Numbered from the stretch's first letter, positions 28,799 to 38,762 are shown. The stretch: DNA of 64,000 nt from Streptomyces nigrescens (GCA_024349765.1 AP026073.1:496001-560000), one strand, 5' to 3'. The notes: generated from the letters alone by a model not told the origin. Numbers and translations: made by a program.

Positions 28799-29209
28799 GG
28801 TGCGTGCCTTCCGGCTGGAAATCGGTAAGAGGGCGCGGAGCGCGGAGCGGTGGTGTGACCGAGGGTAGCCACTGCCGGGCATTTCCGGGAGTGCCCCACC
28901 ATCCCACCCTCGGGTAGCTACACACTGTGATATCTTACGAGGAACAAATCACGCTCCGTAATCGTTGCCGGAAAAGAAGGAGCCCGCCCGGCCCGAGCAA
29001 GATCAGGCGCCCCCGCAAGACAGGCCCCTCCACGGGCCCCTCGGTAGGCCCCCCTCAGGCCAGATGCAGGAGAGGCCGAGCCGGATGCAGAAGAGGCCGA
29101 CAGGCCGGGCCGAGGTCAGTGGCACACGCCGACGCGACCGCTCCCCAGATCAACGGATCACACGCATCCCAGGTCAACGGATCACACGCAACGGATCACG
29201 CGCAACGGG
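28799..29209. other. Intergenic region between pncB and pncA
   Basis: No convincing gene in about 410 nt. An unusually A/T-rich patch (28920-28975, including GTGATATC and AAATCACG) is the likely pncA promoter. The left flank of pncB holds tandem repeats (see 29151-29216). Confidence 0.5.
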
Positions 29210-29216
29210 TCACACG
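29151..29216. repeat. 14-nt tandem repeats at the pncB stop codon
   Basis: On the plus strand the unit AACGGATCACACGC occurs at 24- then 14-nt spacing; TCA (the complement of the TGA stop) falls at 29158, 29182, 29196 and at the true stop 29210. The copies lie downstream of pncB in its own direction. Confidence 0.75.
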
Positions 29217-30538
29217 AACTCCGTCGGCAGCACCGGCTCGCCGCGTGACAGCTGGGTGGCCGACAGGGGCAGGCGGGCCCGGGCGGCGATGTGGCGGTCG
29301 CGGGCGGCGTCCAGCGGCTCGCGGGCCACGACCTCGCCCCCGGTCACCAGCGGCACCTGCAGCTGGTGGTCCGCCAGTTCCGCCGGGACCGGCCCCGTGC
29401 CGAGGACCTCGGCTTCCGCGACGCCGTACTCGTCGAGCCGGCGGGCGGCCCATTTGCGGCCGCCGACCGAGGACTTGGCGCCCATCGACTTCTTCGCGAC
29501 CGGCCGCAGCGGGGCGCCCGGGGCGTTGCTGTCGGCGCGGGCGACCAGCTTGTAGACCATCGAGCAGGTCGGGTGTCCGCTGCCGGTGACCAGCTGGGTG
29601 CCGACGCCGTACGCGTCCACCGGGGCGGCGGCCAGCGAGGCGATGGCGTACTCGTCCAGGTCGCTGGTGACCACGATCCTGGTCTTCTCGGCGCCCAGCT
29701 CGTCCAGCTGCTGGCGCACCCGGTGGGCGATCAGCAGCAGGTCGCCGGAGTCGATGCGGACGGCGCCCAGGTCCGGGCCGGCCACCTCGACGGCGGTGCG
29801 CACCGCCTCCGCGACGTCGAAGGTGTCCACGAGCAGGGTGGTGCCGCTGCCGAGGGTCTCCACCTGGGCGGTGAAGGCGTCGCGCTCGGTGTCGTGGAGG
29901 AGGGTGAAGGCGTGCGCGCTGGTGCCGACGGTGGGGATGTTGTAGCGGAAGCCGGCGGCCAGATCGGAGGTGACGTGGAAGCCGCCGACGTAGGCGGCGC
30001 GGGACGCGGCGACGGCGGAGAGTTCGTGGGTACGGCGGGCACCCATCTCCATCAGGGGGCGGTCGCCGGCGGCGACCGCCATCCGGGAGGCGGCCGCGGC
30101 CACCGCGGAGTCGTGGTTGAGGATCGAGAGGATCACCGTCTCCAGGAGGACGGCCTCGGCGAAGGTGCCCTCGACGCGCATGATCGGCGAGCCGGGGAAG
30201 TAGGTCTCGCCCTCGGGGTAGCCCCAGATGTCGCCGCGGAAGCGGTAGTCGGCCAGCCAGGCCAGGGTCGGCTCGTCGAGGATGCCGCGCTGGCGCAGGA
30301 AATCGAGGATCGTGTCGTCGAAGCGGAAGTTCTCCACCGCGTCGAGCACCCGGCCGGTGCCGGCCACCACGCCGTAGCGGCGACCCTCGGGAAGCCGGCG
30401 GGTGAAGACCTCGAAGACGGCGCGCCGGTCCGCGGTGCCGGACCGCAACGCGGCCTGCAGCATGGTGAGTTCGTACTGGTCGGTGAAGAGCGCAGTCGAC
30501 GGCACGGCCACCGGCAGCCCCAGGTCTGCTGTGTTCAT
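29210..30538 (-). CDS. pncB: Nicotinate phosphoribosyltransferase
   Basis: 442 aa. Makes nicotinate mononucleotide from nicotinate and PRPP in the Preiss-Handler pathway. Conserved features: STALFTDQYELTMLQAALRS at the N-terminus, FEVFTRRLPEGRRYGVVAG, the substrate-region SAHAFTLLH, VDTFDVAEAV, and the phosphate-binding AVRIDSGDL with YGVGTQLVTG. ATG at 30538 preferred; an in-frame GTG at 30568 would place the start on top of a regulatory-looking palindrome (30562-30576). Together with pncA forms a salvage pair. Confidence 0.95.
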   Translation of the reverse strand: MNTADLGLPVAVPSTALFTDQYELTMLQAALRSGTADRRAVFEVFTRRLPEGRRYGVVAGTGRVLDAVENFRFDDTILDFLRQRGILDEPTLAWLADYRFRGDIWGYPEGETYFPGSPIMRVEGTFAEAVLLETVILSILNHDSAVAAAASRMAVAAGDRPLMEMGARRTHELSAVAASRAAYVGGFHVTSDLAAGFRYNIPTVGTSAHAFTLLHDTERDAFTAQVETLGSGTTLLVDTFDVAEAVRTAVEVAGPDLGAVRIDSGDLLLIAHRVRQQLDELGAEKTRIVVTSDLDEYAIASLAAAPVDAYGVGTQLVTGSGHPTCSMVYKLVARADSNAPGAPLRPVAKKSMGAKSSVGGRKWAARRLDEYGVAEAEVLGTGPVPAELADHQLQVPLVTGGEVVAREPLDAARDRHIAARARLPLSATQLSRGEPVLPTEFV

Positions 30539-30561
30539 GAAGGAGATGCTACCCCCAATAC

Positions 30562-30576
30562 TCGTCACTTTGACGA
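30562..30576. promoter_or_regulatory. Perfect palindrome in front of pncB
   Basis: TCGTCA-CTT-TGACGA, a perfect 6+3+6 inverted repeat 24 nt upstream of the pncB ATG. Its GTCAnnnTGAC core resembles the palindromes reported for NrtR, the Nudix-type regulator of NAD genes, as far as I remember them. No NrtR gene is in this window. Confidence 0.5.
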
Positions 30577-30947
30577 TAGTGGGTGAGGTGCCGATCCGGC
30601 CCGCGTACGGGCCCGGCTCCGACCCCCGTGCCGACCCTCACTCCGGCTCCTCTACCGGGCCCGCCCCCGGCTCCCGTGCCGGCCCGCCCCCGGCCCCGTA
30701 CCGACCCCATCCCGGCTCCCGCGCCGGCCCGCCCCGCCCCCGTACCGGCCCGCCCCCGGCTCCCGTGCCGCGGCCGCCGACCGGATCCCGTGACGCGCTC
30801 CCCCCAGCCCCCGTAACGCGCTCACCCCACCCCAGCCCCCCATTCGCCCCTCGCCCCGCCCCGGCCCCTTCTCCCCGGCTCTCCCCGACACGGCCCAGGT
30901 GAGGGGCATTTGTGCATGGCAGGCCCCTGGGTGGCAGCATGGGGCGT
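30577..30947. repeat. C-rich degenerate repeats upstream of clpS
   Basis: About 370 nt without a gene. From 30640 to 30790 a unit like CCGGCCCGCCCCCGGCTCCCGTG repeats at least four times with drift. The clpS promoter must lie near the right end; I could not define it. Confidence 0.55.
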
Positions 30948-31301
30948 GTGAGCGCCCACCCGTCACCCACGATCACGCTCCGGCCGCATCACTGCACGCT
31001 CAGTGTGCCGGTCGAGATCGAGCGTCCCGAGTCGAGCGAGGCCCCGTTCGAGGTGCCCGAGCCGGATGTCCCGTGGGTCACGATCGTCCACAACGACCCC
31101 GTCAACCTCATGAGCTACGTCTCCTATGTCTTCCAGACGTACTTCGGTTACTCCAAGGACAAGGCGCACCAGTTGATGCTCGACGTCCACCACAAGGGCC
31201 GCGCGGTCGTCTCCAGCGGCAGTCGCGAGGAAATGGAACGGGACGTACAGGCCATGCACGGCTACGGCCTGTGGGCGACCCTGCAGCAGGACCGCCGATG
31301 A
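30948..31301 (+). CDS. clpS: ATP-dependent Clp protease adaptor ClpS
   Basis: 117 aa. N-end-rule adaptor that hands substrates to ClpA/ClpC. Hallmarks: [20 protein letters not shown] (the HNDxxxxxxYV motif forming the N-degron pocket), [20 protein letters not shown] and [20 protein letters not shown]. The start is uncertain: GTG 30948 (chosen), ATG 30939 or ATG 30912 share the frame and the first ~35 residues are unconserved. The stop overlaps the DUF2017 gene (ATGA), an arrangement conserved in actinomycetes. Confidence 0.95.
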   Translation: MSAHPSPTITLRPHHCTLSVPVEIERPESSEAPFEVPEPDVPWVTIVHNDPVNLMSYVSYVFQTYFGYSKDKAHQLMLDVHHKGRAVVSSGSREEMERDVQAMHGYGLWATLQQDRR

Positions 31302-31894
31302 CCGGACACTTCGAGCCGCTGCCCGACGGCGGCGCGGCGGTACCGCTCGACGAGGTCGAGATCTCCATCCTGCGCAGCCTCGCCGTACAGCTGATGGAGC
31401 TGATCGGGCCGGGCGAGCAGGCCGCCGACGACGAGGGCGAGGACCTGCTGGCGTCGGTGTTCAACGACGGCCCCAGTGAGCCGCCCGCCGACCCGGTCCT
31501 GGCCCGGCTCTTCCCCGATGCCTATGGCGGCCCGGACCTGGTGCCCGACGACGACGTGCGCGCCGCCGCCGCGGAGTTCCGCCGTTATACGGAGAACGAT
31601 CTGCGTGCCCGTAAGCGGACCGACGCCCTCGCGCTGATCCGGGCGCTGGACACCCTCTCGCCGTCCGGTGGTGACCCGGCGGTGCTGCGGCTGACCGCCG
31701 ACGAGTGCCGGCAGTGGCTGGGTGCCCTCAACGACCTCAGGCTGGCCATCGGCACGCGCCTGGAGGTCACCGACGAGGAGGACGGCGGCGAGCTGCTGCG
31801 GCTGCCGGACAGTGATCCGCGCAAGCCGATGGTGATGGCGTACCTGTGGCTGGGCGGGCTGCAGGAGACGCTCGTCGAGTCGCTGACGGCCTGA
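31298..31894 (+). CDS. DUF2017 family protein
   Basis: 198 aa. Matches the actinobacterial DUF2017 family: [20 protein letters not shown] near the N-terminus, [12 protein letters not shown], and the C-terminal [14 protein letters not shown] ... [16 protein letters not shown]. Acidic, soluble, all-alpha appearance. Translationally coupled to clpS (ATGA overlap), which suggests a linked role in Clp-dependent proteolysis, but no function is established that I know of. Confidence 0.9.
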   Translation: MTGHFEPLPDGGAAVPLDEVEISILRSLAVQLMELIGPGEQAADDEGEDLLASVFNDGPSEPPADPVLARLFPDAYGGPDLVPDDDVRAAAAEFRRYTENDLRARKRTDALALIRALDTLSPSGGDPAVLRLTADECRQWLGALNDLRLAIGTRLEVTDEEDGGELLRLPDSDPRKPMVMAYLWLGGLQETLVESLTA

Positions 31895-32356
31895 AATCTC
31901 CTTGCGGGGGGCCGGGAGCCCGGTTGCCGATGGCGGGCGGAGCTGCCCGTGGGGGCGTGTGGTGCGGGATTCGGCCACGCGTCGGGGGTCGGCGACACGT
32001 AGAAGGCCACTCGAAGGGGAGGGAGTCGGGCATATCGCCCGACGGATCCGGGTGCGCCGGGGGAGCGGTGTTCGCTCAGCGGAGGCTCAAATCCGGATAA
32101 CGATCGCGTCACACCAGGCCGTGCAGTGCGCTGACATTCGCACCTCTTGTCCCAATTTGCCCGTGGTGTGACGTATCTCATCCCTAGGCGATCAACGTAA
32201 CGCCGTGATAAATGTTCACGACCTGCCGCGCGTGACGCCACCCTTGTCGCCGCGGGAGCGCTGAGCCGGCCGACCGTCGGCGTGCAGGACTCCATCCGGG
32301 GGGATCGGGACCCGATCCGGACAGACCGGGTCGGTATGGAGAAAGGCGCACCACTC
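31895..32356. other. 460-nt control region upstream of the amino-acid permease
   Basis: No gene. The right half is comparatively A/T-rich (ATAACGATCG, CCCAATTTGCCC, GATAAATGTTCACG), as expected for a regulated promoter. It contains a long-arm inverted repeat at 32107-32173. Confidence 0.5.
32107..32173. promoter_or_regulatory. Widely spaced 10-bp inverted repeat upstream of the amino-acid permease
   Basis: CGTCACACCA (32107-32116) is mirrored exactly by TGGTGTGACG (32164-32173), 57 bp apart centre to centre, about 185 nt before the start codon. The spacing, between five and six helical turns, would suit two regulator dimers or a looped complex. Confidence 0.45.
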
Positions 32357-33808
32357 ATGACCTCTGTGCAGGTCGACAAGCAGCACGACGGCAACGAGGC
32401 AGCTGGAAAGGCCCCCGAAGAGGGCTACCAGCGGGGTCTGGGCAACCGGCAGATCCAGATGATCGCCATTGGTGGCGCCATCGGTACGGGCCTGTTCCTG
32501 GGAGCAGGCAAGGCTATTTCGATGGCCGGGCCGAGCATCATCCTCGCCTACGCCATCGTCGGTCTGGTCATCTTCTTCATCATGCGGGCCCTGGGCGAAC
32601 TGCTCATGTACCGGCCCGTTTCCGGGTCTTTCTCGGAATACGGCCGGGAATTCCTCGGCCCGTTCATCGGCTTTGTGACCGGCTGGACGTACTGGCTTTT
32701 CTGGGTCGTCACCGGAATTACCGAGGTCACCGCCGCGGCCACCTATGTCCAGTACTGGAACAAGGGCATACCGCAATGGGTTTCGGCGCTGGTCTTCACC
32801 GTCGCGCTCTTCGGCATCAACCTGATCTCGGTGAAGCTCTTCGGTGAGCTCGAATTCTGGTTCTCGATGGTCAAGGTCACCGCGATCATCGGCATGATCC
32901 TGATCGGCATCGGCGTGATCACCCTCGGCTTCTCCGACGCCGGTGACACCGCCTCGTTCACCCTGCTCTGGTCCCACGGCGGATTCTTCCCCAAGGGCAT
33001 CGGCGGCACGCTGATGACGCTCCAGATCGTGATGTTCGCCTTCCTGGCCGTCGAACTCGTCGGCGTCACCGCCGGTGAGGCGACGAACCCGAAGAAGGTC
33101 CTGCCGAAGGCGATCAACACCGTGCCGTGGCGGATCGGCCTCTTCTACATCGGTGCGCTGATCATCATCCTGTCCGTGGTCAGCTGGACGGTCTTCAAGC
33201 CGGGCGTGAGCCCGTTCGTCGCCGCCTTCCAGCAGATCGGCCTGCCCGCAGGCGCCGGCATCGTCAACTTCGTCGTGCTGACCGCCGCGCTCTCCTCGGC
33301 CAACTCCGGCATGTACTCCACCGGCCGGATGCTGCGCGACCTGGCGCTCAACGGCCAGGGCCCGAAGTTCTTCACCAGGCTCAGCAAGAACGGCCTGCCC
33401 ACCTGGGGCACCGGCGTCTCCGTCGCGATGATGCTGGCCGGCGTCTGGATCAACTACCAGTGGCCCGGCGACGCGTTCAACTACGTCGTCTCCTTCGCCA
33501 CCATCTCCGGTATGTGGGCCTGGATCGTCATCCTGCTCTCCCAGCTGCGCTACCGGGCCAAGGCGAACCGCGGCGAGCTCCCGCAGTCCGAGTTCAAGGC
33601 CCCCGGCAGCCCGTACACCTCGGTGTTCGCGCTGGCCTTCATCGCCATGGTGATCGTGATGATGGGTGTCGACCCGGACGCCCGGATCTCGCTGTACGCG
33701 GCTCCCGTGTGGGCGCTCATCATGGGCGTCGGCTACCTGTGCATCCAGCGCAAGAACGCCGCGGCCGCCGCCGCCGAGGCCGTCGAGGCCCCGGCGAACC
33801 AGGGCTGA
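32357..33808 (+). CDS. Amino-acid permease (APC superfamily, AAT family)
   Basis: 483 aa with twelve predicted membrane segments. The AAT-family N-terminus is clear: GYQRGLGNRQIQMIAIGGAI, GTGLFLGAGKAISMAGPSII, RALGELLMYRPVSGSFSEYG. Proton-coupled uptake of an amino acid (members transport proline, GABA, D-Ala/Ser/Gly, aromatic or basic amino acids); specificity is not readable here. ATG 32357 chosen; ATG 32336 is an in-frame alternative adding seven residues. Followed by a strong terminator. Confidence 0.92.
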   Translation: MTSVQVDKQHDGNEAAGKAPEEGYQRGLGNRQIQMIAIGGAIGTGLFLGAGKAISMAGPSIILAYAIVGLVIFFIMRALGELLMYRPVSGSFSEYGREFLGPFIGFVTGWTYWLFWVVTGITEVTAAATYVQYWNKGIPQWVSALVFTVALFGINLISVKLFGELEFWFSMVKVTAIIGMILIGIGVITLGFSDAGDTASFTLLWSHGGFFPKGIGGTLMTLQIVMFAFLAVELVGVTAGEATNPKKVLPKAINTVPWRIGLFYIGALIIILSVVSWTVFKPGVSPFVAAFQQIGLPAGAGIVNFVVLTAALSSANSGMYSTGRMLRDLALNGQGPKFFTRLSKNGLPTWGTGVSVAMMLAGVWINYQWPGDAFNYVVSFATISGMWAWIVILLSQLRYRAKANRGELPQSEFKAPGSPYTSVFALAFIAMVIVMMGVDPDARISLYAAPVWALIMGVGYLCIQRKNAAAAAAEAVEAPANQG

Positions 33809-33861
33809 CCGACCGGCCGTCCGGCACCGCCGGCCGGCCGCCAGGACCGGCTGTCCAGCAT

Positions 33862-33902
33862 GCGGGCCGGTGCGTACCACTCTTCGGTACGCACCGGCCC
33901 GC
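33862..33902. terminator. Terminator after the amino-acid permease
   Basis: Perfect 17-bp inverted repeat (33862-33878 with 33886-33902) around a 7-nt ACTCTTC loop, 54 nt after the stop codon and 19 nt before the next start. Confidence 0.85.
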
Positions 33903-33920
33903 GTGTCTATTCTTGGCGCC

Positions 33921-34346
33921 ATGCTGACCCTCACCAAGGCCCTCTACGACCAGATCGTCGAGCACGCCCGCCAGGACCACCCCGACGAGGCCTGCGGCGT
34001 GGTCGCGGGCCCGGCCGGCAGCGGCCGCCCCGAGCGGTTCATCCCGATGCTGAACGCCGCCCGCTCGCCCACGTTCTACGAGTTCGACTCCTCGGACCTG
34101 CTCAAGCTCTACCGCGAGATGGACGACCGGGACGAGGAGCCGGTGATCGTCTACCACTCGCACACCGCCACCGAGGCCTACCCCTCGCGCACCGACATCT
34201 CGTACGCCAACGAGCCCGGCGCCCACTACGTGCTGGTCTCCACCGCCGACACCGACGACGCCGGGCCCTTCCAGTTCCGCTCGTTCCGGATCGTCGACGG
34301 CACGGTCACCGAGGAAGAGGTCGAGATCGTGGCGGAGTACTCCTGA
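33921..34346 (+). CDS. mec: JAMM/Mov34 metallopeptidase, CysO-cysteine hydrolase Mec+
   Basis: 141 aa. The zinc-binding JAMM signature is complete: HSHTATEAYPSRTD (HxH-x7-S-x2-D) with an upstream catalytic Glu in DHPDEACGVVAG. In Mycobacterium tuberculosis this peptidase releases cysteine from the CysO-cysteine adduct, and here it sits in the same order as there (mec - cysO - cysM). Since the CysO next door ends in two residues after Gly-Gly, it may also mature that carrier. The final codons and stop lie in a short tandem repeat. Confidence 0.92.
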   Translation: MLTLTKALYDQIVEHARQDHPDEACGVVAGPAGSGRPERFIPMLNAARSPTFYEFDSSDLLKLYREMDDRDEEPVIVYHSHTATEAYPSRTDISYANEPGAHYVLVSTADTDDAGPFQFRSFRIVDGTVTEEEVEIVAEYS

Positions 34347-34398
34347 CCCGGCACTCCTGACCCAGGTGCTCCTGACCCAGGTGCTCCTGACCTGGTTC
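34339..34398. repeat. 14/15-nt tandem repeats spanning the mec stop codon
   Basis: The unit CTCCTGACCCAGGTG and variants occur four times; TGA appears at 34344 (the real stop), 34358, 34373 and 34388, at spacings of 14, 15 and 15 nt. Confidence 0.75.
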
Positions 34399-34581
34399 TC
34401 CCGGCCCGGTGCGAGGGCCGGTACGGGTGCGCGTACCGGGCCGTGCGGCGGCCCGGGAAGATCGCGTCCCAACTGGCGTACACCAACCGTCCGCATGATG
34501 GGACGTGGTTCCAATACCCGGACCGGGAATCGATACGATGCCCGCATGGTTGACCACGACGTGAGCGAGAAGAGGCCGGGC

Positions 34582-34719
34582 ATGCTGCTGCTCGCTCCGC
34601 TCGCCACGCGTCGCTCCGCATCGGCCCTGCTGGGCGCGTTCGGCTGCGGAGCCGCACGGCTGCACGTCGATCTGTGCCGCCTGTCCAGCGCCATCTGTCC
34701 GCGCTGCGCCGCCGGCTGA
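34582..34719 (+). CDS. Putative cysteine-responsive leader peptide upstream of cysO-cysM
   Basis: 45 codons (longer if ATG 34546 is used). The C-terminal part contains RLHVDLCRLSSAICPRC, matching the HVDLxRxxSAxC pattern of short leader peptides annotated upstream of sulfur-metabolism genes in Streptomyces. It has four cysteine codons, three of them within the last 15 residues, and lies 146 nt before cysO. Ribosome stalling at the Cys codons when cysteine is short would be a plausible attenuation mechanism (inference). It is not expected to be a stable protein. Confidence 0.72.
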   Translation: MLLLAPLATRRSASALLGAFGCGAARLHVDLCRLSSAICPRCAAG

Positions 34720-34865
34720 CCCGGCCCGCCCGGGCACGCGGCGCGCGCCGCCGGCACCCGCACTTCCGCAGTTCCCGCGTCACCCGCCGCCCGCCCGGCT
34801 GATCCGCCGCCGTGCGACGGGACGCACCGCACCCGCCACCGCACCCACTCCCCAGGAGCTCTCCC

Positions 34866-36097
<1,232 letters not shown>

Positions 36098-36429
36098 CGC
36101 GCCCCCGGCGCCGGGCCGCTCCAGCGGGGGCTGGGGCGGGCCCGGCAGCGCACGCCGTACGGCCCGGTAACGGCGCGCTGCGGAGGGCGTCGTACGGCCG
36201 GCGACGGGGCTCTCGTGGCGGGCGTCGCACGGCCGTGCGGGCCGTCAGCCCGGACTGGTGATTCCGCCCACAGCTCGCCCCGCCGGAGGAGCCACCGGAC
36301 CTTTTGCGCCTTACGCTCGTGGGCACCGCACAGAACGCCCAAGACCCGGCAGCACCCGGCAAAGGCCCCGCCGGGAGTACCCGCACGGACCGCCGGCCGC
36401 CGCCCCCGCCCACGGAGGTTCACCCCCGT
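36098..36429. other. 330-nt intergenic region between cysM and the MBL-fold gene
   Basis: No supported gene. GC-rich with loose GGCGTCGTACGGCCG repeats around 36180-36240. The promoter of the next gene probably lies around 36295-36340 (CCTTTTGCGCCTTACG). Confidence 0.4.
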
Positions 36430-37182
36430 ATGAAGCTCACTGTCGTCGGATGCTCGGGGTCGTTCCCTTCGACGGAATCGGCCTGTTCGAGCTACCTCCT
36501 GGAGGCCGACGGCTTCAGGCTGCTCCTCGACATGGGCAACGGCGCCCTGGGCGAGCTGCAGCGCCACTCCGGCCTGTACGACCTGGACGCGGTGATCCTG
36601 TCGCATCTGCACGCCGATCACTGCATCGACCTGTGCGGCTATTTCGTGGTGCGCTACTACCGCCCGGACGGCGGCCGCTGCGACCCGATGCCGGTCTACG
36701 GGCCGGCCGGCACCGAGCGGCGGCTCACGGCCGCGCACGCCGACGTGCCGCACGACGGCGCGATGAGCGAGGTCTTCGACTTCCGCACGCTGACGCCGGG
36801 CACGTTCACCGTCGGGCCGTTCACCATCCACGCCGAGCGGGTCAGCCACCCGGTGGAGGCGTTCGGCTTCCGCATCGAGCACAACGGCCGGTCGCTGACG
36901 TACTCCGGCGACACCGGGCCGTGCGAGGCGCTGGACTCCCTGGCGGCGGGCAGTGACCTCTTCCTGTGCGAGGCGTCGTTCACCTACGGCAAGGAAGACA
37001 TCCCGGACCTGCACCTCAACGGCCGGGAGGCCGGCGAGCACGCCCGGCGGGCGGGCGTCGGTCGGCTGGTGCTCACCCACATCCCGCCGTGGACCGACCC
37101 GGAGATCAGCGTCCGCGACGCGCAGAAGGTCTACGACGGGCCGGTCGAGGTCGCCCGGGCGGGCGCGGCCTACGAGGTCTGA
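36430..37182 (+). CDS. Metallo-beta-lactamase-fold hydrolase
   Basis: 250 aa. Zinc motif SHLHADHCIDL (HxHxDH), a later His in ERVSHPVEAFGFR, SGDTGPC and the C-terminal VLTHIPPW supply the remaining ligands. The architecture and PHHxG-less, RNase Z/PhnP-like layout point to a phosphodiesterase or a small-molecule hydrolase. ATG at 36430 gives the family N-terminus MKLTVVGCSGSFPSTES. Conserved between cysM and rph in Streptomyces; specific substrate unknown. Confidence 0.88.
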   Translation: MKLTVVGCSGSFPSTESACSSYLLEADGFRLLLDMGNGALGELQRHSGLYDLDAVILSHLHADHCIDLCGYFVVRYYRPDGGRCDPMPVYGPAGTERRLTAAHADVPHDGAMSEVFDFRTLTPGTFTVGPFTIHAERVSHPVEAFGFRIEHNGRSLTYSGDTGPCEALDSLAAGSDLFLCEASFTYGKEDIPDLHLNGREAGEHARRAGVGRLVLTHIPPWTDPEISVRDAQKVYDGPVEVARAGAAYEV

Positions 37183-37214
37183 GCGGGCGGACCGGCCCCC
37201 GCCGCACACGCAAC

Positions 37215-37247
37215 GGCCCCGGAACCACAGCTGGTTCCGGGGCCTTT
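37215..37247. terminator. Bidirectional terminator between the MBL-fold gene and nagE2
   Basis: 13-bp perfect inverted repeat (37215-37227 with 37232-37244), loop CAGC, followed by TTT on the plus strand. The two flanking genes converge. Confidence 0.85.
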
Positions 37248-37282
37248 CACGTGGTGGGGCCGGACGCCCGTGGGCGCGGCGG

Positions 37283-38536
37283 CTACGCCTTCGTCAGGTC
37301 CTCGATCTCCTCCTCGGGCTCCCGGCCCGGGGTGGTCAGGTTGAACTTGCTGATCGCGAAGCGGAACAGCACGTAGTAGACCACCGCGAAGGCCAGACCG
37401 ATCGGGATGATCATCCAGGGCTTGGTGGCGAGGGGCCAGTTGATCGCGTAGTCGATGAAGCCGGCCGAGAAGGTGAAGCCGTCGTGCACGCCCAGGGCCC
37501 AGGTCAGCGCCATCGAGACGGCGGTCAGCACCGCGTGGATGGCGTACAGCACCGGGGCGATGAACATGAACGAGAACTCGATCGGCTCGGTGATGCCGCA
37601 GACGAACGAGGTCAGCGCCAGCGAGATCATCATGCCCAGCACGGCCTTGCGGCGCTCGGGGCGGGCGGCGTGCGCGATGGCGAGGGCGGCGGCCGGCAGG
37701 CCGAACATCATGATCGGGAAGAAGCCGGACATGAACTGGCCGGCGGACGGGTCGCCGGCGAAGAAGCGGCCGATGTCGCCGTGCGCGACCTTGCCCGCGG
37801 CGTCGGTGAAGTCACCGAGCTGGAACCACGAGACGGTGTTGACGAACTGGTGCATGCCGATGGGCAGCAGCGCCCGGTTGATCAGGCCGAAGAGGCCGGA
37901 GCCGGCCGCGCCGAGCCCGGTCATCCACTCGCCGAAGCTGGAGATGGCGCTGCCGACCGGCTCCCAGACGAGGAGGAACAGTACGCCGACGGCGGTGCCG
38001 ACGAACGCCATGATGATCGGGACGAGCCGGCGGCCGTTGAAGAAGCCCAGCCATTCCTTCAGTTGCTTGCGGTGGTAGCGCTGCCAGAGGACCGCGGCGA
38101 GCAGGCCCATGACGATGCCGCCGAGGACGCCGGGGTTGTTGACGACCGGCTCGACCCACTTGCCCTTCTCGATGTGGCCCTCGGTGACCGGGAACGCCTT
38201 GAGGACGTTGCTGTAGACCAGGAAGCCGACCAGGGCGGCGAGCGCGGTGGAGCCGTCGGACTTCTTCGCGAAGCCGATGGCCACGCCTATGCAGAACAGC
38301 AGCGGCAGGTTGTCGAAGACCGCGCCACCGGCCGCGGCGAAGACCTTGCTGACGTCGATCCAGCCCAGGCCCTTCTCACCGAAGACGTCCGGCTGGCCGA
38401 GGCGGTTGAGGATGCCCGCGGCGGGCAGTACGGCGATCGGCAGCTGGAGGCTGCGGCCGATCTTCTGCAGGCCCTGGAACAGGCCGGAGCCCCGCTTCTT
38501 CGCGGGGGCCGCCTTCGCGGCGGTGGCCGAACTCAT
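37283..38536 (-). CDS. nagE2: PTS N-acetylglucosamine transporter subunit EIIC (NagE2)
   Basis: 417 aa, about ten membrane segments. PTS glucose/GlcNAc EIIC family: FQGLQKIGRSLQLPIAVLPA, AAGILNRLGQP, VGFLVYSNVLK, FFNGRRLVPIIMAF, FVCGITEPIEFSFMFIAPVL (the conserved GITEPIE sugar-binding motif). It lacks fused EIIA/EIIB domains; EIIB is the separate nagF gene. Assigned NagE2 by position: farther from nagF, as in S. coelicolor (SCO2907, the main GlcNAc permease, from memory). A cluster of DasR-type sites lies upstream (38584-38627). Confidence 0.93.
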   Translation of the reverse strand: MSSATAAKAAPAKKRGSGLFQGLQKIGRSLQLPIAVLPAAGILNRLGQPDVFGEKGLGWIDVSKVFAAAGGAVFDNLPLLFCIGVAIGFAKKSDGSTALAALVGFLVYSNVLKAFPVTEGHIEKGKWVEPVVNNPGVLGGIVMGLLAAVLWQRYHRKQLKEWLGFFNGRRLVPIIMAFVGTAVGVLFLLVWEPVGSAISSFGEWMTGLGAAGSGLFGLINRALLPIGMHQFVNTVSWFQLGDFTDAAGKVAHGDIGRFFAGDPSAGQFMSGFFPIMMFGLPAAALAIAHAARPERRKAVLGMMISLALTSFVCGITEPIEFSFMFIAPVLYAIHAVLTAVSMALTWALGVHDGFTFSAGFIDYAINWPLATKPWMIIPIGLAFAVVYYVLFRFAISKFNLTTPGREPEEEIEDLTKA

Positions 38537-38583
38537 CGGATTCCTCCTGGTGAAGCGGGCACACGAAGGGGGAAGGCCCGCTG

Positions 38584-38627
38584 GTTGGTCTACACCTTGG
38601 TCTACACCACCGGTGGTTTAGACCATT
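38584..38627 (-). promoter_or_regulatory. Three adjacent DasR-type (dre) sites upstream of nagE2
   Basis: Against the 16-nt dre consensus AGTGGTCTAGACCACT, the sites at 38584-38599, 38596-38611 and 38612-38627 match at about 10, 12 and 13 positions. DasR is the GntR repressor released by glucosamine-6-phosphate, so these link the transporter to GlcNAc control. Confidence 0.8.
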
Positions 38628-38762
38628 CTTAGCATGTAGCCCGGGCATAAAGGAATCCATTCTTCCAAGTGGTGTGGACCACAGGGCGACCGGCCCCCGA
38701 AACGCCCTGCTCACGGCCCTGCGGGCCCGTCCGGCGGCCCCCGTGCGCCGGACGCCCTGCCC

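Noticed and set aside
28927..29589. Plus-strand frame between pncA and pncB starting in the A/T-rich patch
   Set aside because: It enters the pncB gene antisense and its product is compositionally biased with repeats; the A/T-rich start is better explained as a promoter.
36304..36429. Upstream start for the MBL-fold protein
   Set aside because: The added residues are Pro/Arg-rich and the family N-terminus MKLTVVGCSGS begins at 36430.
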